From positions 77,567,714 to 77,631,713 of the forward strand of contig NC_083598.1 of the NCBI RefSeq assembly GCF_020882245.1: 64,000 nucleotides of DNA. Reading direction: 5' to 3'. How positions within the stretch are numbered: position 1 is the stretch's first letter; each line of letters begins with the position of its first letter. This DNA comes from Rhopalosiphum padi. Lineage: Eukaryota > Arthropoda > Insecta > Hemiptera > Aphididae. Under the pieces are notes generated by a model. The model was not told the DNA's origin, searched no databases, and saw only the letters and a program-made list of their open reading frames with translations. Shown here one piece after another: positions 15,101-24,652 of this stretch. The position numbers and the translations under genes were made by a program.

Positions 15101-15954
15101 TATATATTAATTGTCATTTAATGTTTATTATTTATGGTATTAAATGAAAAAATTAATTTAATTCTAAAAAATTGTATTAGGTAATTGCAATATATTTTAA
15201 AATTTAACTAAAATGTATAATAAAACATGCAAAGAATATAGTTGTTATTCAATACTTTTAACAAACCTAGCTTTGATGACACAGCCATACAGAAATTTAT
15301 TCAAGTTTTATGAATTTATTAATATCTAGTTTATTTAAAAATGTTTACATTAACAAAAATACTTTACGAAAACTGTAACATATTAAAATTCAATTAAATT
15401 CTTAGCTAAATACATAAAAAAATAATTTGTAATAATAAAAGAAGCAAACTTAGTTGTATTTATATAATATTAATTTTTATGTAAACTGTTATTCATTACC
15501 TGTAAAAGTCATTTTGAGATATGATGTCACCAATGCTATCTTCTGGGTCAATGCGATCAATTACACTACTTCTTTTATTAGCACCCTCTGATGAAAAATC
15601 TCCAGTTAACTTCAATAGCGGTGTTTGATTTGATTCTGGGGCAATGATAGGAGATTCATAGCAAGCCACAGATATTCTATGATCATTAACTTCATCGTCA
15701 TACACCACACATGCATCTTTTTGAATTTGAAATGCAGCATCACTAATACCATGCTGCATATCAGGTGGAGTATAAGGAGCACCTTGTAATATTAGATCAT
15801 CACTACGGCTATGTTTGAGTTCACTATTCATACGAAAACTACTACGTGGACCAAGTACTGGTGAGAGCATCCCACATCGATACACCTCACGCCGAGGAGA
15901 GTTATCAGCCGAATGTACCATTATATCAGCCATAGTATCTCGTTTACAACTCAT
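1..15954 (-). CDS. Unidentified long coiled-coil protein, five coding exons, C-terminus off the left edge
   Basis: The minus-strand exons 15500-15954, 12521-12629, 890-1222, 540-808 and 1-199 join in one frame into at least 455 residues with no stop. Residues 1-150 are polar and probably disordered, rich in Ser, Pro and Asp. At about 150-188 lies a Tyr/Arg/Glu-rich segment (FVLFKRHYEKYLDISRKYEE) that opens a coiled coil running to about 360, with heptads rich in Leu, Glu, Lys and Arg (LERE, LEKQL, LERARM). A cluster H361-x3-C365-x4-C370-x2-C373 follows. The tail from about 390 is Ser/Pro-rich (TPPSTPERS) around a short amphipathic helix (ELECAKLAERLSAC). There is no signal peptide or membrane segment, so a cytoplasmic scaffold or cytoskeletal adaptor is likely; that role is inference. 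The family is not recognised. Translation starts at M1 (15954, C at -3, weak context) or at M8 (15933, A at -3 and G at +4, strong context). The coding call is firm; identity is open. Confidence 0.9.
200..539 (-). other. Intron 5 of the coiled-coil gene
   Basis: AT-rich intron of 340 bp with GTAAGT donor and TGCAG acceptor. It holds poly(A) runs near 300 and 470 and no other feature that I see. Confidence 0.85.
540..808 (-). CDS. Coiled-coil gene exon 5 with His/Cys cluster
   Basis: Acceptor TTTTATTTTAG before 808 and donor ACGG|GTAAGT at 539. The 269-bp exon enters in phase 0 and leaves in phase 2, giving residues 300-388. The first two thirds continue the coiled coil (NSRLKEVLEDL). The end carries H361, C365, C370 and C373 in a basic setting (HLATCRRKKCSVC), then YTRATFGEY. 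The intron to exon 4 is only 81 bp. Confidence 0.92.
890..1222 (-). CDS. Coiled-coil gene exon 4
   Basis: Acceptor GTTTTGCAG before 1222 and donor GAG|GTATAA at 889. The exon is 333 bp, exactly 111 codons, in phase 0 on both sides. It encodes residues 189-299, an unbroken coiled coil with very high Glu, Lys, Arg and Leu. Because it is symmetrical it could be skipped without a frameshift. Confidence 0.93.
1223..12520 (-). other. Intron 3 of the coiled-coil gene (11.3 kb)
   Basis: A long AT-rich intron. It contains one MITE (1672-1861), an (AT)n run near 8162-8182, a (TA)n run near 11013-11035, and less AT-rich islands at about 4740-4930, 5960-6060 and 11275-11620. The last island is open on both strands. 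The remainder shows no coding signal. Confidence 0.8.
1672..1861. mobile_element. MITE, Tc1/mariner-like, 190 bp
   Basis: Perfect 17-bp terminal inverted repeats TACAGAGTGTAACAGAA lie at both ends, flanked by TA on each side (1670-1671 and 1862-1863). The interior is AT-rich and noncoding. TA duplication and short perfect TIRs fit a non-autonomous Tc1/mariner-superfamily element; superfamily assignment is inference. Confidence 0.8.
12521..12629 (-). CDS. Coiled-coil gene exon 3
   Basis: Acceptor TTATTTCAG before 12629 and donor AAG|GTGAGT at 12520. The 109-bp exon enters in phase 2 and leaves in phase 0, giving residues 152-188. It encodes the Tyr-rich start of the coiled coil (YLDISRKYEEARSLAYYLEE). 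It is too short to show as an independent ORF and was found by scanning the large intron for a phase-matched exon. Confidence 0.9.
12630..15499 (-). other. Intron 2 of the coiled-coil gene
   Basis: AT-rich 2.9-kb intron whose only recognisable content is the hAT-like MITE at 13038-13253. A small palindrome of CCTAATAATATATATATTAGG type lies near 13557-13580. Confidence 0.8.
13038..13253. mobile_element. hAT-like MITE, 216 bp, with 8-bp target duplication
   Basis: The left end CAGCGTTTCCCAAA and the right end, read in reverse complement as CAGCGGTTCCCAAA, form terminal repeats typical of hAT elements. The element is flanked by a perfect direct repeat CTCTAAAC at 13030-13037 and 13254-13261. 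Internally there are several copies of GGTTCCGC and a TTCCGCGGAA palindrome. No transposase frame is present. Intact ends and an unmutated duplication suggest fairly recent insertion. Confidence 0.92.
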
Positions 15955-15965
15955 ATGGAAGGACA
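15500..15965 (-). CDS. Coiled-coil gene exon 2 (start codon exon)
   Basis: The acceptor is TATTCTAG just before 15965 and the donor is ACAG|GTAATG at 15499. Coding runs from 15954 and leaves phase 2. It encodes residues 1-151 plus two bases of R152. The segment is acidic and Ser/Pro-rich with several RSS and SPR motifs of the kind that often carry phosphorylation; that is inference. It stands out from flanking introns by balanced base composition and a complete open frame. Confidence 0.92.
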
Positions 15966-18900
15966 CTAGAATATAAAAGTAAAAAATTAAATTAAATAGT
16001 ACACTAAAATTATGTTAAAATAACAGATAATAATCTAGTTTTACATAATTTTTACTTAGGTATAAGTTATGAACAATAAGTTAACACTTATCTTTAATTG
16101 AATGAGTTTAAATTAAAACAAATCTGAAAATATATTTCTAACCTACCTATTTAAATATGTACAACTGGTACACGTAAGTATTAAGTATTATGATGATTTT
16201 ATGTCTCAATTGATTAAATAATAAAAATTACAAATTATAGCTATCAATATTATTCTGTAAATTAGGTCATTCAGATAAATGTAAAAGTCCACAGGGCTGT
16301 TATTTAATAACTGGTAATTACCTATTATAAAACATGTGAAAGAATACCTTGAATAAGCAATTAATTTTACAATTTTATTTAAATACCTATTCAATAATTT
16401 ATCACCTATATTTGAATTTTAGAATGTTAAGTATGAACTAAGAAACATCATCATTAATGATATAGATAATATGTCTCAAAATCTGAAATGTAAAGTGTAT
16501 ATCTAGAGAGAGATAGGTAATCAATATTTTCAATTTATTCTTTATTGAATACATTAGCTACCTTCTTATTCAAAAGTATATTAAAATAAAATATAATAGG
16601 CTAATTCTTTAAATTCATAAACTTGTAGTTATGATAATTCTAAAATTACTTATTCTATGCTTGCATAAGACAAAATAAATATCATAAAAAAATTCAATTA
16701 ATTATTTTTGTTATCATAATGCAAAATTATATCTTAATTAGTTTATTTCTGAGTTTTTTTTAGTGATCTTCTAATTTTTTTTAAGTAGATACAACTAGAG
16801 AAAGGATATAGACTTAGAGAAACTAGGGATACCAAATTGGGAAGAAAAAGTACAAATTTGAGAAGAATGGAAGGAAGTGTCGGTGGCTGCAAAAACTTTT
16901 AAAGAGTTGTGATGCTAGGAAGAGAAGAAAAAGAGAGATATTAGATATTATTATTTTGTCTTATTAAATTTATTAATTGTTTAAGTGAATTACATAAAAC
17001 ATAAGCACTTAATAGTGTATGCTTGATTATTTAATTTAAATTTTAGGTACCTATTAAAATGAAATTCTTATATAGAAAGTAATATATTTGCTAGGAACTA
17101 TCATAATAATTTCTATATTTATGTATTACACAGACATAACAATTTAATAATACTAACACAAATATACTGAGTTAACTATTTGATACCTATTGGCTATTAC
17201 CTAAATATTATAGTTCAACAAAATACAATTTGGACATTTAGTCATAACTATCTTTGATCTATTTAATTAAGTTCTACATATTGACATAAAGTACAAGATT
17301 TAGAATGAACTATTTTATAATTAGTGCCAAACTGGGTATAATTTTTATCCTGATAACTGTAGTTAATGATAATTGACAATAGTTAAGAGGACGTCTCACC
17401 ATAGATAATATATGCGTCTCACCCGCATGTGTTGTCTTCGTCTTACAAACATACGATATAGTAAATTTTTATTCACCAGTTTCAATAGTGTGCTTTTAGT
17501 TTTAATATTAGAGTGAATTCACATATTATCAAACTTTTAGGCAAGAACATTATCTGTGTTCTCTCATTGGTTTTTTACGATTTTTTAATTTTTAAGTGAA
17601 TTATAAGCATTTTAAAATATTAAATAATTTCATACTCATAACTCACCTATTAAAATTAAAAGCACACTATTGAAACTGGTGAACGAAAATGTACTATGTC
17701 CTACATGTGTAAGACGGAAACAACATATGCGGGTGAGACGTCCTATTATATTCTCGGTTATATTACAATAGTTTAGACATTTTTTGACAGCAAGCCACTA
17801 ATTATTTTCAAAAAATACATTACATACTTAAAATGTGTTTGTAAGCTTCAAATTAAGTGAAGGCTAGCTGCACATGGTTAGCGGGCTGAAAACCCTGCTT
17901 ATATAGTTAGATAATAAATAGTCTAACTGCATGTGTTTCTATTATATTGTAATCTAATAATATAAATTAAGTATTGAAGTATAATAATTGTGATCCCATT
18001 AGGTTAGAATAGATACTAAACCAGAAATTTATTTTTTGGAAAAAATTGATGGAAGACATAAATAAACTGTTTTAAAATATCTGCGTTGTGTGTGTATAGG
18101 TAAAATAGTGCGATGGTAAAATCATAGTATAGTAAAAATTTGATTTAACATCATTCTATGTTATCCGTTATCATTATAAAATATGCAAATGCAACTGGCA
18201 TTCTCAAATCATACACTAGAAGGTGATTGGAAAATCGGAGAAACCATGTGCATTCAAAAATTTTAATTATATGATAGCCTGTAATTTATTATGTACATTA
18301 AAATGCTTGGATAGATCAAAAAAAAATTCAGGTTGGGTTCTATAATGTGTTTGTACCATAAAGGGATGCACTGCATAGAGCTTATTATTGGACATTAATT
18401 GAAGCAACAATAAAATAGAAATGTTTAACTCTAAATCTATATGTTTATTTTAAAATTTCTGTTAACTATCATAGTCCAGTCCTGATGTTGACATTTAATT
18501 AAGTTTCCATTATGTACACTTTCAAAAATGTAATGTACTAGGTATTTACTCAATTTCCAATTAAATATAATGATAGGTTACCAATAAACTATAATATTAT
18601 GATTTGTGTTATATTTCTTAAATTAGGAATCCTAATCCTGAAATTGTTGCTAAAATAAGAAAAAGGGTCTATACATTTTAAGGTTATGTCACAGTTATTG
18701 AAAAATACATCATCATAATAATTATATTATATAAAATTTGCTGTAAACCATTTTTATACCATTCTAGTTGGTAACTGTTTTTAAATTTTGTTATTGTTAA
18801 ATGTACATACAGGTTAGTGTCATAAAAAGTAAAAATGATTTATTTAAAGTTGAACTTTTTCATATTTTGTTAGTTTTTTAAATAATTTGGGTATAAAAAG

Positions 18901-20279
18901 AATTTTAAAGTATAAATATTTATTTAACTGTTAATAATTTATTATGCAATGTTATTTTTATTTTTATTATATTTAACACATTTATTTATTTTTTTGAAAA
19001 TAATGAAAATAAAAACACAATTTTAGTAGAATTTTTAGAATTTAGATCCTTAGAAAGGCAAATTGATTTTATGATTTAATTAGTGGTTTTCTTCTGATGT
19101 TTTTTTCTATTTTCTGCCAATACAACTGGTCAAAAGTGGTATGTTATTGAAAATATATATCCAAAAATGCATTTAAATTGTACAATAGGATTCTATTTGT
19201 TTACTTAATCTTTCTTTGAAACCAACTAGGGTTAACTGAATAAAACTAATATAATAAGTACAAAATATACTAAATAATAAACCTACCTAACTGTGGAAAC
19301 TTTTGGTAAACTAATAATTAATAATATATACATTATACTTACTCATATTACACTAACAATACCTACTAATTATTGAAAATTCAAGAAAATGATTATCTAG
19401 ACATAGTTGTAATAATGTAATAATATATTATAAATACTGAATAAATACATTATATCTCATAGAAATAAAAGACTTTGTTCTAACTGTCCAACCTAATTTA
19501 TAATTTTTAATTATAACATTTATCATTTCCTAGGTCAGGAATGTTCCCACTGTAGAACGCATTAACATAGTGTAAATACCTACAAAGCAATTAATTTATA
19601 AGGGAATTAATTATTATAACTATCCTTAAGATATCTTTAATTTTGAAATATGTTTTGATTTAAGAATGCATGTGAAAACTTATTACTGTAGTAAAAGAGA
19701 TAGGTAAGCAACTCGGTAACCAACTTAGTATATTATACATCAAACTTTAGAGTGACATAACTATTTTTCTGTTTGCTTTGTGCAAGTCTCAAATGATGCG
19801 AACGTTTGTCATTTAATTAAATGTATAATAAATATTCTCAGTGTTAACGAGTAGTGCAAAATTTTTTGAGAACGTTCAGTAATATAACAGTTGCATGTCA
19901 TCTAGCTGTCATTGGTAACCGAGTGCTAACATTTTCTGATGGCGAGATAACACAACTATACCTATCAACTTATATTCCTCTACGACAGGCTGGTTTTTGA
20001 TCAGCAAGATTGAAAACTATATAGGTAAGTACTTGATCTTGGTCCCTTCAACATTGTATTCATTTAGAGTTTAGACGAATAATAAAAAAAAACCTAACAT
20101 TATCGCGTTATCTTTTTTAACTGTATAGTGTGGAGTTGAAGTTTTCCAGAACGATTTAGGCCACCCGCACCCCTGATCCGCGATGTGCGTAATGACTGAC
20201 ACATCTGAATCGACCACGGTAATACATAAAGCATCTCGCACCCTATCATCCGCGCCTAGATAATCGAATTAAAACTCAC
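15966..20279 (-). other. Intron 1 of the coiled-coil gene
   Basis: A 4.3-kb intron separating the untranslated exon from the start-codon exon. It carries the fold-back element at 17388-17744 and otherwise AT-rich sequence with no open frame of interest. Confidence 0.7.
17388..17744. mobile_element. Fold-back MITE with about 100-bp inverted arms
   Basis: The left arm (17388-17505) and right arm (17645-17744) are imperfect inverted copies. They begin with AGGACGTCTCACC and include a long shared block with CACCAGTTTCAATAGTGTGC. The left arm has an extra stretch of about 22 bp that repeats GCGTCTCACC. The spacer is AT-rich and noncoding. No convincing target duplication is visible, so the superfamily is open. 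Confidence 0.8.
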
Positions 20280-20834
20280 CATCAAACGTGCGACGTTCCT
20301 GTTACTGGTCAATCGATCGCCGCGGTCACCACGATGCGCGCACACAACTATTCGACAGTGTCACGGATTCGCACGGCGGACGTGTAAAATTATTATTATC
20401 ATTTATCAACTTGTCCCGCACATCGGGTGGCGTAGACGACGGAAACGACGACGACGCGACTAGCAGAATCGAAACGCACTGCACACTGCAGTGCACGGAC
20501 ACGACGGCGCGCACGGGCACCTCGACACGGGCACAAACAATTGTGGCGGCGATTGTTTTTACGTAAGCGTGCGTGATGATCGATTTTTTTTACGATAATT
20601 GCGCGTGCAAAAAAAAATCGTGAAACGCCTTTTACAGTTATACCGAACCCCAAAAACATACACTTTGACTGGTTTGTCTATTCATATTATTCTTACGACG
20701 GTTTTTCGACTTTTTGGATTGCGTTTTCTGAAGTCGCGTTTGTTTATTTCATTGGAATCTGCAAACTGAAAAGTTGCGACTATCGTGTCGATAGCACGGC
20801 TATAATATGGTATCTATGGTCGTGGTTGACGGCA
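20200..20834. promoter_or_regulatory. CpG-rich, probably divergent promoter region
   Basis: A sharp rise in G+C and CpG from about 20150 to 21020 against an AT-rich background. It separates the minus-strand 5' exon (ending at 20280) from a plus-strand candidate first exon starting at 20835. No TATA box is evident. A palindromic stretch CACTGCACACTGCAGTG lies near 20477. The island is seen directly; the promoter role is inference from position. Confidence 0.55.
20280..20560 (-). other. Noncoding 5' exon of the coiled-coil gene
   Basis: On the minus strand the sequence ...TTTGATG is followed by a consensus donor GTGAGT (20279-20274). In the frame that would join the next exon, a TAA lies just upstream of the junction, so this exon is 5' untranslated. 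The right boundary is approximate: CpG-rich sequence falls off near 20560 and no initiator or TATA box could be picked out. It contains at least one upstream ATG, plus a second one in its last three bases that forms a spliced uORF with exon 2. Confidence 0.65.
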
Positions 20835-20914
20835 ATGTCTGATAAGGGAATGAAACGCATCATGGCAGCGCGGATCGTCGTACTAATCGTACTATTGCTT
20901 TTGTGGTCGTGTGC
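20835..20914 (+). CDS. Candidate signal-peptide first exon of a secreted or membrane protein
   Basis: An ATG at 20835 opens a frame with two more ATGs at codons 6 and 10; codon 10 has the best context (A at -3, G at +4). It encodes a basic n-region followed by a hydrophobic core (MAARIVVLIVLLLLWSC), a classical signal-peptide shape. The exon would end at 20914 in phase 2, just before a perfect donor GTAAGT. If unspliced, the frame stops at TAA but stays open afterwards for about 34 codons, including a GKR dibasic string, to a TGA. It lies head-to-head with the coiled-coil gene. The opposite strand is also open here because the region is GC-rich, so a shadow cannot be excluded. Downstream exons are not identified. 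Confidence 0.4.
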
Positions 20915-20920
20915 GTAAGT

Positions 20921-23779
20921 TGTGTTGCCCCGCGACCTTTTGTCCGGCGACGACAACACGCCGAAAACGCTCCGTGGCAAACGAACCCCACCGGACATCG
21001 CGTCGTCCACATTCGTATGAATCATGAACACTAGAGAGTGTTGATGGAACGTTTGTTTAATGTCTATATGACTATATTGTATAATATTATATTATTTCGA
21101 AAGATGGCACTGGTAATGTCTAAAGCTGTGTAAAATTTGGTAAGTTTCAATATCCACTGATAAAATAAACAAATGTTGTTATTTATTTTATAATATGTTC
21201 ATGAATAAATCTTCAAACACGTCTTGATGTATCGTTAAGTGAAATTCGTAATATTATATCATATTTTCGTGATCAATTAAAATTTTTTTGCACTATAACC
21301 GAAATCGTTGCAAATTGATTGTTGGTTCACATCATTGGTAGAATAATTATATAGAGAATATAGTATTATATGAAACATACTAAAATGATGCAGAACTAAT
21401 AAACATAGCCACAAAGTCACACAGATAATACCTATGCGGCTATGCATTATTTTTATGTATTACTGTATTAGCTGTGCCTCATTAATAAATTATTATAACC
21501 ACCATTAAAACTTAAAAGTATTAAGTATGCAATATGATTATGATTTAAAATTTAAAATTATCCATGTGTAGTTTATATATTTAAGAATCATTTAATATAA
21601 CCCAAAAGACATTGCGAATCTTGTTAATCTAGATCAGGGGATAGTTCCTACTAGAGACAGTTCTCGATAACAGGTAACATGACGTATGGTACATATTATA
21701 TAATTCTAATATTTACGAAAATTCTTAGATAGGTTTATTTATAAACAACAGTTATATTTATATAGGTAATAATTAATTGTATTTAATAATTTACTATTTT
21801 ATGTCTTTTATTTTAAAATTCTTTTTTTCTACAACTATTGACTTTGTATACCTTCGATCAGGTGTGTACTGGTAAAAAAGGGCACGGGAAGCTACATATA
21901 ATGTTTGGATAAATAACAATACATTGTTAATACATAATAATAGAGTACCTAAATATAAAAAATAGCTGCTCAAAATGATCAACTTATTTCCTTACTAGCT
22001 ACTATATTGATGTATTATTTATGATGTTTATTATGTAGTTATTTAATTATCTTATAAATATTAGATTTAGATCTATGATCCATGAATTAATCAGTGATTA
22101 TTATATAACTTATTCATTAAAAATTCACATTAATTTAAGCTAAATTGACTTAAGTATATTTTTACCAATTGGACTGTAGTATCCCAGCAACTCAGCAAGT
22201 CCACGCCAGTGTACGATATGATACATTTCTTGTCTGTATTTTGTGTATATATTTGTTAAAAGAATTTTAAAAATAACAATCTATTTAATGATTAATTTAA
22301 TAAATAAAACAATTATTTTTTTTGGTATGTTGAATTGGGTATAGCGTAGATTGACCTAATAATTTGCAAAATATATAAAAGTATAATAACATATTATATG
22401 TTATATGTTATATATAAATATAATAAAATTATCGTAGAATAATGATGAGTATAGATTTGTAATATAAAAAAATGAAAACTTTATTTTTCAAAAATATGCT
22501 TAAAATTGTATTATACTTTTAATTAAACTTATTGAACAATTTGAATGTTTCAAGTTATAATAGTTTTTTTCTGAATTTAATAATACAATTTGTTCTAGAA
22601 AAAAACCGCTATTTCACGCGTGAATATCAAATGTTTTCAAAATATAAGCTTTTTATTTATGCATTTAATAATAATTGTTTGGTATATAATATATTGTTAT
22701 ATGTTGATCGTAATTGTATAGGTTTTTTCATATGGCTTTCGATTTCTGGATATCACCATTTCACTGATTTTTTTTTTCGTTCTTAATCATCATCACCAAT
22801 ATATTGTCAATGTAAATTTATAAATTCTTGAAAAATATTATTAACTAACTGTTAAAGGAAATCATCATTACATTTATTTAATCTAATTTTACTTTTACTA
22901 GTCTACTAGTAATCGTTATAAATCTGGTGTTTTACATATAATTACCTAATTTATTTATTTTTTAATAACGGCTACAATAAATAAGTTTAATGTCTAATAT
23001 ATCGTACTATTAACAGTTAATTTCTTCTTTCTTCTTATTTCCGGCCTTGAGACCATTATATAGATAACTCATAAGTACCTATACTTTATTTGTATTCTTC
23101 ATATAATAATTTATAATTATTGTTTAGAAATCCAGTTACCTATAATAATATAACTTCTTACATACTTTGCAAGTTTAAAAAATATATAATCGAGTATAAC
23201 AAAATTTTGATATACGATGTATAAATTAAATTCTTTATTTTATTATACTAATATTCTTTTATAAAATATGAAATTACATATGTCTTTTATTTATTTTATA
23301 TTCTTATATATATATATTTAAAAAAAGTTTTAACATTAAACAATTCAATATTTTTTACATATTTTCTTTTGAATAGAATTGTTTAAAATGTTAAAAATGT
23401 AAGACAAAGGACAAATAATGAGAATTTAAAACTGACATTATGCACATATACCACATATTAATATGATATAAGTTATTCAGAATTTTTTTTTGTCTTAAAC
23501 ATTCTTGTACCTTTTTTTATCTCACTATTATATTATTATAAATTCAATACTCAAAGTATAATAACTTTGACTAGACTGCATATACCTCGGTTATAATACT
23601 GAATAGTTAGATAAATATGTGTCATATGGTTGTATTCAGTAATAGTGTATAAAATTATGCTCTTAATCTAATATTAGTGTCGTTGCCTGTTAGCTTCTTT
23701 AATAATATTTTAATGGTAAAAATTTAAATAGGTACCTATTTTATTTCCCAGCATATAACAGTGTTTTTTAAATTTCATT
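20921..23779. other. No gene recognised
   Basis: The first 100 bases remain CpG-rich, as the tail of the divergent promoter island. The rest is AT-rich with no open frame, splice pair or repeat structure I can support, apart from a small tandem of TTATATGTTATATGT type near 22390. Confidence 0.6.
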
Positions 23780-23788
23780 GATGGTGTA

Positions 23789-24035
23789 CGGGAGTAATAA
23801 ACTGAGTCACAAATAATTGGGTGGATATTGGTACTAGGTAAATTGAGTCCTGAAAACTTTAACGTGTTAGGTAAACTGAGTCCCGAGTAATAATATTTTT
23901 CGAAAGAATAATTTATAAATAACGACAATGTACCTACTTAAAAATAAAAAGACTCTACATTCAATTAGTACTGTATAGTGACTATAGTCACCAATTAGTG
24001 ATTATCGATTACTGATTTACTTACTTAAATACATT

Positions 24036-24074
<39 letters not shown>

Positions 24075-24643
24075 CGTAGCAAAAAGGTAGGTAATTAAAA
24101 TGAAAAAAATAACAATAGAAAACAATTTTTTTTGAGACAAGAAATGTTGAAGTATATGAAAATAAAAATATTTCAAAATTTGAATTTGTTTATATAACTG
24201 GCGTGGTTAAAAATGTGCTTTTTTTTGTTTTTAATATCTTATATAATTCACTACGTTGTACATACAAATCACAATTAATTAAATATATAATATATTATAA
24301 TATTATACAAATTCAAGTCAAATTTTTTTTTTTATTTATTACTATTTATTGTTATTTATGTACATGGTAAAAATTTATTTGATATATTCATAATTAATTG
24401 TGATTTTTATGTACAACGTTGTGAATTATATTAGATATTAAAAGCAAAAAAAGTACGTTTTTAACCACTCCAGTTATGTTAATATAACATAATAGTACCA
24501 AGCCTGTAAAAGTGAGAAGGAAAATGTGCTGTTTTGGAAACTAAACCTATTATAACCAGGGACTCAGTTTACCTTATATCTTTTCAAATCCGGGATTCAG
24601 TTTACCACAAAAACAGTATTTCGAACTCAATTTACTTAGCCCC
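23789..24643. mobile_element. MULE-like MITE, 855 bp, with 9-bp target duplication
   Basis: Imperfect terminal inverted repeats (CGGGAGTAATAAACTGAGT on the left, GGGGCTAAGTAAATTGAGT in reverse complement on the right) are flanked by the perfect 9-bp repeat GATGGTGTA at 23780-23788 and 24644-24652. Three inverted copies of a GGTAAACTGAGTC motif sit near each end. An internal pair of about 90-bp arms (24191-24280 and 24391-24480) folds back. An (AT)n run lies inside. A 9-bp duplication is typical of Mutator-like elements; the superfamily is inferred. Confidence 0.85.
24039..24073. repeat. (AT)n microsatellite
   Basis: Uninterrupted AT dinucleotide run inside the MULE-like MITE. Confidence 0.97.
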
Positions 24644-24652
24644 GATGGTGTA

